This document shows, in pieces, positions 26,898 to 33,586 of a stretch of 64,000 bases of DNA. Position 1 is the first letter of the stretch; every line of letters begins with the position of its first letter. Made by a program: the position numbers and the translations under genes. This stretch comes from Chloroflexota bacterium (GTDB lineage Bacteria > Chloroflexota > Anaerolineae > Aggregatilineales > Phototrophicaceae). Location of the stretch: assembly GCA_011525385.1 (NCBI GenBank), contig WTGF01000096.1, positions 1 through 64,000 on the forward strand. Direction: 5' to 3'. Under the pieces are notes generated by a model that did not search any database, was not told the DNA's origin, and saw only the letters and a list, made by a program, of their open reading frames with translations.

Positions 26898-27689
26898 TCA
26901 ATGCCCGGGATGGCAGGTGTCTTTCAGCCGCTGGCGCTTTGCCTCGAAGAGAATGACCGTCGCGGCGGAAGCGACATTGAGCGATTCGGCTTCATGCGAC
27001 ATGGGGACAGACACGCTCGACCGGGAAATGCGCTGCGCCTCCGAACTGATGCCGTGCGCTTCGTTGCCTACAACCAGCGCCCACGGCCATCCCCAATCTA
27101 CCTCGGTATAGATCGCCTCTCCTCGAGCCTCCGCGCTGTACACTCTCAAGCCAGCGCAATAGGCGCGGATCTCCTGCCATTTCGCCTCGGCAACGGGCAG
27201 GCGAAAATGAACACCCATACCGGCGCGCAAGACTTTCGAACTGTAAGGGTCGACACAACCCGGCGCCAAAATGGCGATATCCACGCCCGCGGCAGCGGCG
27301 CTACGCAAGACTGTTCCCATATTGCCCGGCTCGCGGACCGCGTCCAGGATTAACACGCGCTCAGCTTGATTCGGGATGGGGGGCTTGGGGATCTGGAAAA
27401 CGACCAGGATTCCTGGCGTCCGCTTTGTATCGCTGATGTGCGACAGGACGCCCTCGCTGACGGGGAGGAGCTCGCAATTGCGATTCTGCAAAATGGCGAT
27501 AAGTTCATAGTCGGCGGACTCCGGCGTATAAAGCGCGAGATCCGGCCTGCCACCACTATTCAGCGCGTCCTTGATCAATCTGTCTCCTTCGAGGATCAGT
27601 TTTTTTTCGCTCCGCCGCAATCGTCCCTTGGCCTGCAAGGATTTGACGTATTTGACACGCTTGTTTTGTATGCTGGTGATGGTGTCCAT
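26898..27689 (-). CDS. SpoU/TrmH-family RNA 2'-O-methyltransferase
   Basis: 263 residues from the ATG at 27689 (MDTITSIQNKRVK, a usual opening of the family). The frame is open to 27737 but that extension lies inside the rplT terminator. An N-terminal substrate-binding domain (RRSEKKLILEGDRLI) is followed by the SPOUT knot with its three motifs: REPGNMGTVLRSAAAAG, LVVGNEAHGIS, and VPMSHEAESLNVASAATVILFEA. These form the SAM-binding trefoil knot. It methylates a ribose in tRNA or 23S rRNA; the exact target (RlmB- or TsnR-like) cannot be set. Confidence 0.92.
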   Translation of the reverse strand: MDTITSIQNKRVKYVKSLQAKGRLRRSEKKLILEGDRLIKDALNSGGRPDLALYTPESADYELIAILQNRNCELLPVSEGVLSHISDTKRTPGILVVFQIPKPPIPNQAERVLILDAVREPGNMGTVLRSAAAAGVDIAILAPGCVDPYSSKVLRAGMGVHFRLPVAEAKWQEIRAYCAGLRVYSAEARGEAIYTEVDWGWPWALVVGNEAHGISSEAQRISRSSVSVPMSHEAESLNVASAATVILFEAKRQRLKDTCHPGH

Positions 27690-27702
27690 GCTTGGCTTCA
27701 CC

Positions 27703-27739
27703 AATTGAAAAAGGGTCGCTATTGTGACCCTTTTCAATA
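27703..27739 (-). terminator. Rho-independent terminator of the infC-rpmI-rplT operon
   Basis: A long stem pairs AATTGAAAAAGGGTC (27703-27717) with GACCCTTTTCAATAT (27726-27740), allowing one unpaired base, around a short loop. On the minus strand the hairpin's 3' side contains a run of five T, 20-60 bp beyond the rplT stop. The near-symmetry would let it act in both directions. Confidence 0.75.
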
Positions 27740-27761
27740 TTACAGTCGATTGTAGGCGCTG

Positions 27762-28115
27762 TTACAGGCTTTGCTTCGCCAGGGACACGACCTTGCTGAA
27801 GGTATCCGCATCATGAACTGCCAAATGCGCTAGGCTCTTGCGATCAAGCTCAACACCCGCCAGCTTCAAACCATGGATCAACTGGCTGTACTTCATGCCG
27901 TTCATACGAGCGGCTGCGTTAATGCGTTGAATCCAAAGGCGGCGCAACTGGCGCCGGCGCTGTCGTCTATCACGATAGGCGTACCACAGGCTGCGCATCA
28001 TGGCCTCGTTCGCGCGTTTGAATAGCTTGCTGCGCGTGCCCCATTGTCCTTTGGTGAGCTTGAGGACTTTCTTGTGTCGTCTGCGTCTGACGAATCCCGT
28101 TTTTGTCCTTGCCAT
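27762..28115 (-). CDS. rplT: 50S ribosomal protein L20
   Basis: 117 residues, standard length. It binds 23S rRNA early in large-subunit assembly. The basic N-terminus [20 protein letters not shown] and the segment [20 protein letters not shown] are diagnostic. Last gene of the infC-rpmI-rplT operon, 61 bp after rpmI, and followed by a clear terminator. In many bacteria L20 represses this operon by binding its mRNA; I cannot identify such a site here. Confidence 0.98.
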   Translation of the reverse strand: MARTKTGFVRRRRHKKVLKLTKGQWGTRSKLFKRANEAMMRSLWYAYRDRRQRRRQLRRLWIQRINAAARMNGMKYSQLIHGLKLAGVELDRKSLAHLAVHDADTFSKVVSLAKQSL

Positions 28116-28176
28116 GTTTCTTCTCCGTAGCTAAAACGTCCCGTGAATGAAGGGCAGGTGGCGTATTCCAGCGGTT

Positions 28177-28428
28177 CTAAGCTGGCGGATTCGCCTTGTA
28201 CTTGCCGAGATAGGGCGCCAGGCGACGGATGCGGCGTCGCATGGCAACTTCACCGACCTCCATGCGTTTGTCCCACTGCCGCTTAACGCGCTTTGCCGAA
28301 CGTCGCCGCAGATGACTCTTGCCACCCTTGGTACGGACGATCTTTCCTGTGCCGGTCACACGAAAGCGCTTGGCCGTTGCCTTGTGCGTTTTGAGTTTGT
28401 ACTTTGTCGTCTTCTTCTTACGTGGCAC
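28177..28428 (-). CDS. rpmI: 50S ribosomal protein L35
   Basis: 83 residues, somewhat longer than the usual ~65. The L35 core (KLKTHKATAKRFRVTGTGKI, then KSHLRRRSAKRVKRQW) is clear, with a ~9-residue basic N-terminal extension and a ~10-residue C-terminal one. The start is GTG at 28428, supported by GGAGAG about 10 bp upstream; no ATG fits. It lies 16 bp after infC and is the middle gene of the operon. Confidence 0.96.
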   Translation of the reverse strand: MPRKKKTTKYKLKTHKATAKRFRVTGTGKIVRTKGGKSHLRRRSAKRVKRQWDKRMEVGEVAMRRRIRRLAPYLGKYKANPPA

Positions 28429-28444
28429 TACTAACTCTCCAGTT

Positions 28445-28999
28445 TCATTTGCTTTCCTTGTTTGGCGCCAAGATCATCAGCATGTCACGACCTTCCATAT
28501 TCGGACGCTGTTCTACGATGCCAACTTCTTGCAAGGCTGCTTCGATTTTCGCCAGGCGATCGCGTCCGATGTGCTGATGTGTGATTTCTCTACCGCGAAA
28601 CCGTACACGGAACTTGACTTTTTTCCCTTCTTGCAGCCACTTTGTCGCGCGTTTGATGTCGAATTGAAGGTGATATTCGTCCGTCTTTGGTCGCAGTTGT
28701 ATCTCCTTGATCGTGACTTTAACCTGGTTCTTTTTGGACTTGCGTTCTTTACGGCGTTGCTCGTATTGAAACTTACCGTAATCCATTATGCGGCAAACCG
28801 GCGGCTGGGCGTTAGGCGCTACCTCGACCAAGTCTAGTCCAACATCGTCCGCGCGTTCCTGCGCATAACGAATATTGACAACACCAATATTGGTGTTGGT
28901 ATCGTCAATAAGTCGGACTTCGCGTACGCCGCGAATATCTCGATTGATTCGATGTGGTGAACTCGCTATCTCGACATTCCCTTCGGCTAAATCGGCCAA
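28445..28999 (-). CDS. infC: Translation initiation factor IF-3
   Basis: 184 residues with the two IF-3 domains. The N-domain contains HRINRDIRGVREVRLID; the linker helix is YEQRRKERKSKKNQVKVTIKEIQ; the C-domain contains KVKFRVRFRGREITHQHIG. It blocks premature subunit joining and checks initiator tRNA. The assigned start is TTG at 28999 with no good ribosome-binding site. Since infC often uses rare start codons (AUU in E. coli), the true start could be another non-ATG codon between here and HRIN. First gene of the operon. Confidence 0.96.
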   Translation of the reverse strand: MADLAEGNVEIASSPHRINRDIRGVREVRLIDDTNTNIGVVNIRYAQERADDVGLDLVEVAPNAQPPVCRIMDYGKFQYEQRRKERKSKKNQVKVTIKEIQLRPKTDEYHLQFDIKRATKWLQEGKKVKFRVRFRGREITHQHIGRDRLAKIEAALQEVGIVEQRPNMEGRDMLMILAPNKESK

Positions 29000-29100
29000 A
29001 CTAAAAAATGCGTAGCCCAGTGAACTACGGGCCGGTAGTTTAACACAAGCGCGAATTGCTTGTCAATTATGAGTACGCGGCGAAGAATCGCGCATTCAAG

Positions 29101-29424
29101 CTATTTGTCATAGCTCAACTGCAAGGCTTGGAAATGGGAAAGCGACGATTCATACATCTCTATGAGTTCTTCATCGCTGCCTTTGAATCGTCGCAAGATC
29201 TGTTGCGCGCAGGGCGTGCAACCTCTCATCGCCCGATAACTATCCGTTTCACAAGCGAGGCAACCATTGAGCTCGATCATGAGGGACATCAAGGCGATAA
29301 CCTCAACACTGGTCTCGTTTTTGCAGGACAATCTGTCTATCAGATTCATCCATTTGCGGCCGCGCGTGTGGCGAAGCGCCGGAATGGCATAGTGAGGGAA
29401 TAAGATTTCGTTGTCCGCGTACAT
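29101..29424 (-). CDS. Small Cys-rich protein of unknown function
   Basis: 107 residues, family not recognised, but composition argues for a real gene. The middle is GCLACETDSYRAMRGCTPCAQQI, giving two CxxC pairs spaced by 12-13 residues as in a zinc or Fe-S site. It is flanked by predicted helices (SVEVIALMSLMIELN and EELIEMYESSLSHFQALQL). It starts with ATG, with a weak GGGG upstream, and ends about 100 bp before infC on the same strand. Confidence 0.6.
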   Translation of the reverse strand: MYADNEILFPHYAIPALRHTRGRKWMNLIDRLSCKNETSVEVIALMSLMIELNGCLACETDSYRAMRGCTPCAQQILRRFKGSDEELIEMYESSLSHFQALQLSYDK

Positions 29425-29555
29425 ATTTTCTGATCTTGCCCCTGCGTAAGTAACAGATGTCTGCGTACATCACACCATGATATGCCCTTTTGCCGTTGAT
29501 GGCAAACCCAACATTGATGATTCCAAGGCGGAATTGAGAGTCCGCAGTGATTTAC

Positions 29556-30656
29556 TCATTTCATACGGCGGTAATGACGCATTAGGTCCTGAAGTTGCTC
29601 ATGCGGCAAGGCGTACAAAGTGTTCCCGTCTCTGCCAACTGTGGTTTGCGCCGCAATTAGCGCGTTGTACACGGACTCTTCGACACACTCGACCACCGCG
29701 CGAAATAACTGATCGATAAGAAGACCGCCTGCAAATTGCGCTTCTTCGTTAATCGCGCGGGCCTCGCTCACAAGTTCTGTGGCCCCATGGACGCGGCGGT
29801 TGCAAGTTGAGTAGGCGATAACGAAGTCGCCGCTGCCGCTGTGACAGATGGTTCCGGTACGCCCGAGCCCGAATGCCGCGCGTTTTGCCATTCGCTCAAG
29901 TTGTCGGGCGTCGAGTGGCGCGTCGGTAGCGATGACGACCATCACCGAGCCCGGCGGCGAATCAAAATTGTCTTCGGCGACGTGTTGCCCGATCGGCGCC
30001 CCCAGCATCTGTAATTCATGGCGCTGGCCGAAGTTGGTCTGCAGCAGCGCGGCGACTGTATAAGCGCCGTCGATCACGAGGCGCGAGGCTGTGCCGATTC
30101 CGCCTTTGAAGCCGTAGCAGAGTGTCCCGGTCCCCGCTCCTACACAGCCTTCAGCTACGTGGCTTGTGCTGGCGCCGTCGATTGCGCGTAGCACGTCAGC
30201 CTCGCTGATATGCCGTCCTTGTCCATCGTTGAGGAAATTATCGTTACATTCCCCGACAACCGGACTGACATTGCTAGTCCTGATCGCAATGTCGGGATTC
30301 TCCCTGATCGAGTAGCTGACGACCGCGTCCCAGACCTTGCCTACATTGAGTGTATTGGTCAGGCAGATGGGCGTTTCAATGACGCCGAGATCGCGGATCT
30401 GCTCAAACCCGGTTGCCTTGCCGTAGCCATTGATGGTGTAAACCGCGGCCGGCGCCTTCTCGCGAAATACATTGCCGGAGTGGGGCAGAACAGCAGTAAC
30501 GCCGGTGCGGATCGGCCCCCGGCCCGGTACCAGCTTTCCTTCGCCTTCATTTCTTGTGACATGCCCGACACGGACGCCGGGGACGTCGGTAATCCCGTTG
30601 AGCGGGCCCGTAGGGAGGTGGTTTGCTATTGGGATAAGGTCGCGAAATCTCGTCAT
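29556..30656 (-). CDS. P1-family N-terminal-nucleophile peptidase (DmpA / beta-aminopeptidase type)
   Basis: 366 residues from the ATG at 30656 (MTRFRDLIPI); the longer frame to 30719 would run into the upstream gene. P1-family landmarks: ITDVPGVRVGHVT, RTGVTAVLPH, NGYGKATGFEQI, ETPICLTNTLNVG and TLCYGFKGGIGTASR. The predicted autocleavage site Gly-Ser237 lies in SPPGSVMVVIATDAPL, where the Ser becomes the nucleophile of the beta chain. Relatives release N-terminal D- or L-residues or beta-amino acids from small peptides. It starts 10 bp after the arginase-fold gene, so both are probably one operon. Confidence 0.92.
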   Translation of the reverse strand: MTRFRDLIPIANHLPTGPLNGITDVPGVRVGHVTRNEGEGKLVPGRGPIRTGVTAVLPHSGNVFREKAPAAVYTINGYGKATGFEQIRDLGVIETPICLTNTLNVGKVWDAVVSYSIRENPDIAIRTSNVSPVVGECNDNFLNDGQGRHISEADVLRAIDGASTSHVAEGCVGAGTGTLCYGFKGGIGTASRLVIDGAYTVAALLQTNFGQRHELQMLGAPIGQHVAEDNFDSPPGSVMVVIATDAPLDARQLERMAKRAAFGLGRTGTICHSGSGDFVIAYSTCNRRVHGATELVSEARAINEEAQFAGGLLIDQLFRAVVECVEESVYNALIAAQTTVGRDGNTLYALPHEQLQDLMRHYRRMK

Positions 30657-30666
30657 AAGTACGCGA

Positions 30667-31446
30667 TCACCGCAGGGCTCGAATAAGGGACAGCGTGGCC
30701 GCAAGCGCGCGATCGCCATCCTTTAGAGTTCCATTCCACAGGCTGAAGAGAATGCCCACGGTGTCGCTTTTGGCCAAGATCTGCTGGAGTGAATCGATAC
30801 TTTCCCCCAACGAAGGCCCGTCTGGTTCGGGATAACTCATAGCGGGCATGTCTTCACAGTCGACGACATCGGTATCGAAGTGGATGTATAGCGGCTTTTG
30901 CGGCAGCGCCGCTTGATTGAGCGCGTCCAAGGTCTCATAAATCGTCACTTGGCTTTCGCGCAGCATGATCTCTTCTTCGGGATCGAGATTGCGCACATCG
31001 CTGACGATCACATCGGATTCGGCGATGGGCTCCAGGTCGATGCCCCGCATCAGATGTTGATTGCCGCGCCCGACCAGCGCCGCCAGAGGCATGCCGCCGA
31101 GGAATCCGCTGGGTGTCGTTTCCGGCGTATTGAAGTCGCCATGCGAATCATACCAGAGGACGGCTGGCGCGCGTCTTTCCAGACCCTTGACCATGCCCAG
31201 GCAACTTGTGCAGTCGTTGGCGAATACGACCGGGACCTTGTCTGGAAAGGCCTTGATGGTATCCGCGAGCGCGCGATTGACAGCTACAACCGGGTCGTCA
31301 GACGCTTCAAAATCGGGCTGAATGTTCACCCAATCCGCGTTCAATTCATCAGCGACGCCCGCTGCGCGCAGCGCTTGAACTTCAGTACGATCGCCTCTCT
31401 TTTCGCCCAGATAATAGGGCACGCCGATACAGATATAATTCGACAT
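30667..31446 (-). CDS. Arginase/agmatinase-fold ureohydrolase with an altered metal ligand
   Basis: 259 residues from the ATG at 31446, chosen because AGGAG lies about 10 bp upstream. Metal-binding motifs of the arginase fold: WYDSHGD (Asp100, His102, Asp104) and HFDTDVVD (Asp191, Asp193). The first motif, normally GGDH, reads FANDCTSCLG, so the usual His ligand of metal A is Cys79. Substrate cannot be named; family members hydrolyse arginine, agmatine, formiminoglutamate or related guanidines. Probably co-transcribed with the P1 peptidase that follows. Confidence 0.85.
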   Translation of the reverse strand: MSNYICIGVPYYLGEKRGDRTEVQALRAAGVADELNADWVNIQPDFEASDDPVVAVNRALADTIKAFPDKVPVVFANDCTSCLGMVKGLERRAPAVLWYDSHGDFNTPETTPSGFLGGMPLAALVGRGNQHLMRGIDLEPIAESDVIVSDVRNLDPEEEIMLRESQVTIYETLDALNQAALPQKPLYIHFDTDVVDCEDMPAMSYPEPDGPSLGESIDSLQQILAKSDTVGILFSLWNGTLKDGDRALAATLSLIRALR

Positions 31447-31524
31447 TGCACTGCTCCTGTTTACGTTAACCGCGCCGCTCAAGCAACGAGAACGCTAGCG
31501 ATTTTGCGTGAGCAGGACAGACCT

Positions 31525-31555
31525 TTTCGCCGATTACGCGCCGTGCGGCTATTGA
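31525..31555. repeat. 31-bp dispersed repeat, copy A
   Basis: 29 of 31 bases are identical to 51032-51062. The copy lies in the gap after the LysM gene and includes that gene's stop codon (31549-31551). Similarity is weaker but visible upstream, both copies being preceded by ATTTT then a GAGC-rich stretch (31501 and 51001). Confidence 0.6.
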
Positions 31556-32547
31556 ATAATCAAGACTTGCCCAACATAAATGAGGTTGGGATTTAGCAGA
31601 CCATTAACAGCGGCAATATCCCACATGTCGCGCCCGTACAAGTTAGCGATGATCGCCAGAGTCTCGCCGCGACGCACAACGTGACTCTGCGCATCAGCCG
31701 GCAGATCGCGGGGGTGCCCGCTCAAGCCCGTTGCCAGCGGAAGTACGATGATCTCGCCGGCGTACAAGCGACTTTCGCCCCGTAGATTGTTCAAGTCCAA
31801 GAGGTCTTGCAAAGGCACGGCGTAGCGCTGCGCCAAGCCTTCGATCGTGTCACCCAGCTGCACGACGCGTATGCGATAAAGCAATTTGGGAGGGCCCCGC
31901 ACGGGCGTCGAAACAACGGCTGGTGCAGTTGTGGACACAGGTAGCGCAGCCGCAGCTTCGGGAGTCGCCCTATCGACGGCTTGCCCTTCAAATGTGGGCA
32001 CCTTAAGGATCTGACCGGCGTAGATCAGGTTCGGATTGGCGAGATTGTTGACCATTGCCAGCATCTGCCAATCCAGTCCATAGCGCCGGGCTATCCGGTT
32101 TAGCGCTTCGCCCGGCTGAACGACATGGCTGCCCTCGAAACCGTCCAGCGCGCCTTCCGGCAGATAAAGCCTTTGTCCTGGAATGAGATGACTCTCTTGT
32201 TGGATATTGTTCACCCTTATTAAGTCGGCTACGGTGACGCCAAAACGGGCAGCGATCGATCGAATACTATCGTCCGGTCCCACTTGATGACTGAGTAGTT
32301 GGATCTCTGGCGCGGGAATGCGCAATATTTGCCCACGTGCAAGGAACTCGTCGTCGCTCAGATTGTTGCGTTCCAACAGCGCCCCTACCGACACTTGAAA
32401 ATGCGCCGCGATTGATTCGAAACTGTCGCTCGTTTGAACCGTGTACCATTCATCATCAGCTGATGCGCTGAAAACGCTCCCAAGCAGAACAGCGGTTGTT
32501 ATCGCAAGGCAACAGATCTTTCGGGGCAAAGCGCGCATCCTCTTCAA
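31549..32547 (-). CDS. Secreted protein with five LysM domains
   Basis: 332 residues. A signal peptide (basic start, hydrophobic stretch CCLAITTAVLLGSVFSASA) ends near residue 30. Five LysM repeats follow at about 35-77, 87-130, 141-185, 226-270 and 288-331, each with a YxVxxGDTxxxIAxRF-like start and a NPNLIYxGQxLxIP-like end. A Pro/Ala/Thr-rich linker separates repeats 3 and 4. LysM domains bind GlcNAc in peptidoglycan, so this is a cell-wall-associated protein. There is no catalytic domain. ATG at 32538 is an alternative start. Confidence 0.93.
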   Translation of the reverse strand: MKRMRALPRKICCLAITTAVLLGSVFSASADDEWYTVQTSDSFESIAAHFQVSVGALLERNNLSDDEFLARGQILRIPAPEIQLLSHQVGPDDSIRSIAARFGVTVADLIRVNNIQQESHLIPGQRLYLPEGALDGFEGSHVVQPGEALNRIARRYGLDWQMLAMVNNLANPNLIYAGQILKVPTFEGQAVDRATPEAAAALPVSTTAPAVVSTPVRGPPKLLYRIRVVQLGDTIEGLAQRYAVPLQDLLDLNNLRGESRLYAGEIIVLPLATGLSGHPRDLPADAQSHVVRRGETLAIIANLYGRDMWDIAAVNGLLNPNLIYVGQVLIIQ

Positions 32548-32693
32548 CCGTAGGCAACAGGCGAACTGAACTTCGGATTCGCCCGATTTTGCGCAGCGTC
32601 GGCAACTACGATATATATGAAATTATAAACCCATGCGGCGATTTACGCGCAGACCATCCTCTGTCGGGCGGAGATTGCGCTTGCGCGTCGGAG

Positions 32694-33347
32694 CTAGAGC
32701 CCGCTCAAATACGTGACGGGCAAGTTGAGCGCTTCCTTAAGGACCTGCCAGTGGAATGCCAGAAACTCTCTCAGCAGCGAATGAGGATAGGAGCGCCGAT
32801 GATGAATGCGCTCCGCCGGTACGGGACTGGCATATGCTTCGACGTCCTGCTGAGTAAACAGCCAACCGGCGCGCAGCATGTGATAACTGTCGCTGACCAG
32901 CACAGCGCTGGTCCAACCGTGTTCCGCCATTAGCTGGGTGCTGAAGAGGGCGTTTTCTTCGGTGCTGCGGCTCTTGTCCTCCAGCAGGATCGCGGATTGC
33001 GGCAGGCCCTGAATTCGCAGGATTTCTCGGCAGGCATCTGCTTCGCTGCGCGGGAAAGACTCGGCTTGGCCGCCGGTGCAAATGACGTTGCGAGCGATGC
33101 CCTCTCGCCAGAGATCAGCGGCTTGCAGGCTGCGGCGGGTTAAAGCCGGTCCCGGTCGGCCGTCAGGGCGCAAGCCCGCGCCCAGCACGATGATGACATC
33201 AGCCGGACGGGCGTTGTCTTGTGTCCCGGTGATATGAATGGCGGTTGTAAATGCGACGAAATAGAGTATCGAGGCTAGCAGACAAAACAGTAAGATGCGC
33301 TTGAGAATTGTTCGACTTTTGGTCTTTTGATGAGACTTGTTTTCCAT
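32694..33347 (-). CDS. DUF218 (SanA/YdcF/ElyC-like) membrane protein
   Basis: 217 residues. One N-terminal membrane segment (about 18-38, ILLFCLLASILYFVAFTTAI) anchors an external DUF218 domain. Motifs: ADVIIVLGAGLRPDGRPGPALTRR, NVICTGGQ, SEADACREIL, LEDKSRSTEENALFS and VLVSDSYHMLRA. E. coli relatives affect envelope integrity (SanA, ElyC), but the reaction is unknown. It stands alone between the LysM and nrdJ genes, with gaps of 146 and 239 bp. Confidence 0.9.
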   Translation of the reverse strand: MENKSHQKTKSRTILKRILLFCLLASILYFVAFTTAIHITGTQDNARPADVIIVLGAGLRPDGRPGPALTRRSLQAADLWREGIARNVICTGGQAESFPRSEADACREILRIQGLPQSAILLEDKSRSTEENALFSTQLMAEHGWTSAVLVSDSYHMLRAGWLFTQQDVEAYASPVPAERIHHRRSYPHSLLREFLAFHWQVLKEALNLPVTYLSGL

Positions 33348-33518
33348 GCGCAGATTTTTCTTTGTTTGTCAGCGCGAGCCCCAGGGGACGGCCAGGGGTT
33401 AGTTGTTAAATCAGATCCTGCTGCGATTTGCCTTCGCTGCTGATCTGTGTCGGTTTGTGACGCCTCGTTTGCCTAAGTATAGGACAATGTGTCAGCAATT
33501 AGGCACGCTAAAACAGAT

Positions 33519-33542
33519 CGCTCCCCGTCGTATCGGGGAGCG
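33519..33542 (-). terminator. Probable terminator after nrdJ
   Basis: A perfect 9-bp stem, CGCTCCCCG (33519-33527) with CGGGGAGCG (33534-33542), has a 6-nt loop and lies 45 bp beyond the nrdJ stop. On the minus strand it is followed by ATCTGTTTTA, a weak T-run. I see nothing else in the 33348-33586 gap. Confidence 0.55.
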
Positions 33543-33586
33543 GAAGAATTGCGGCTCAAAATCTCTCGAATTTTCGACGACAGTCA

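Noticed and set aside
27690..27737. Upstream extension of the SpoU-family methyltransferase
   Set aside because: The added codons lie inside the terminator hairpin of the rplT operon, and the family start MDTITS fits at 27689.
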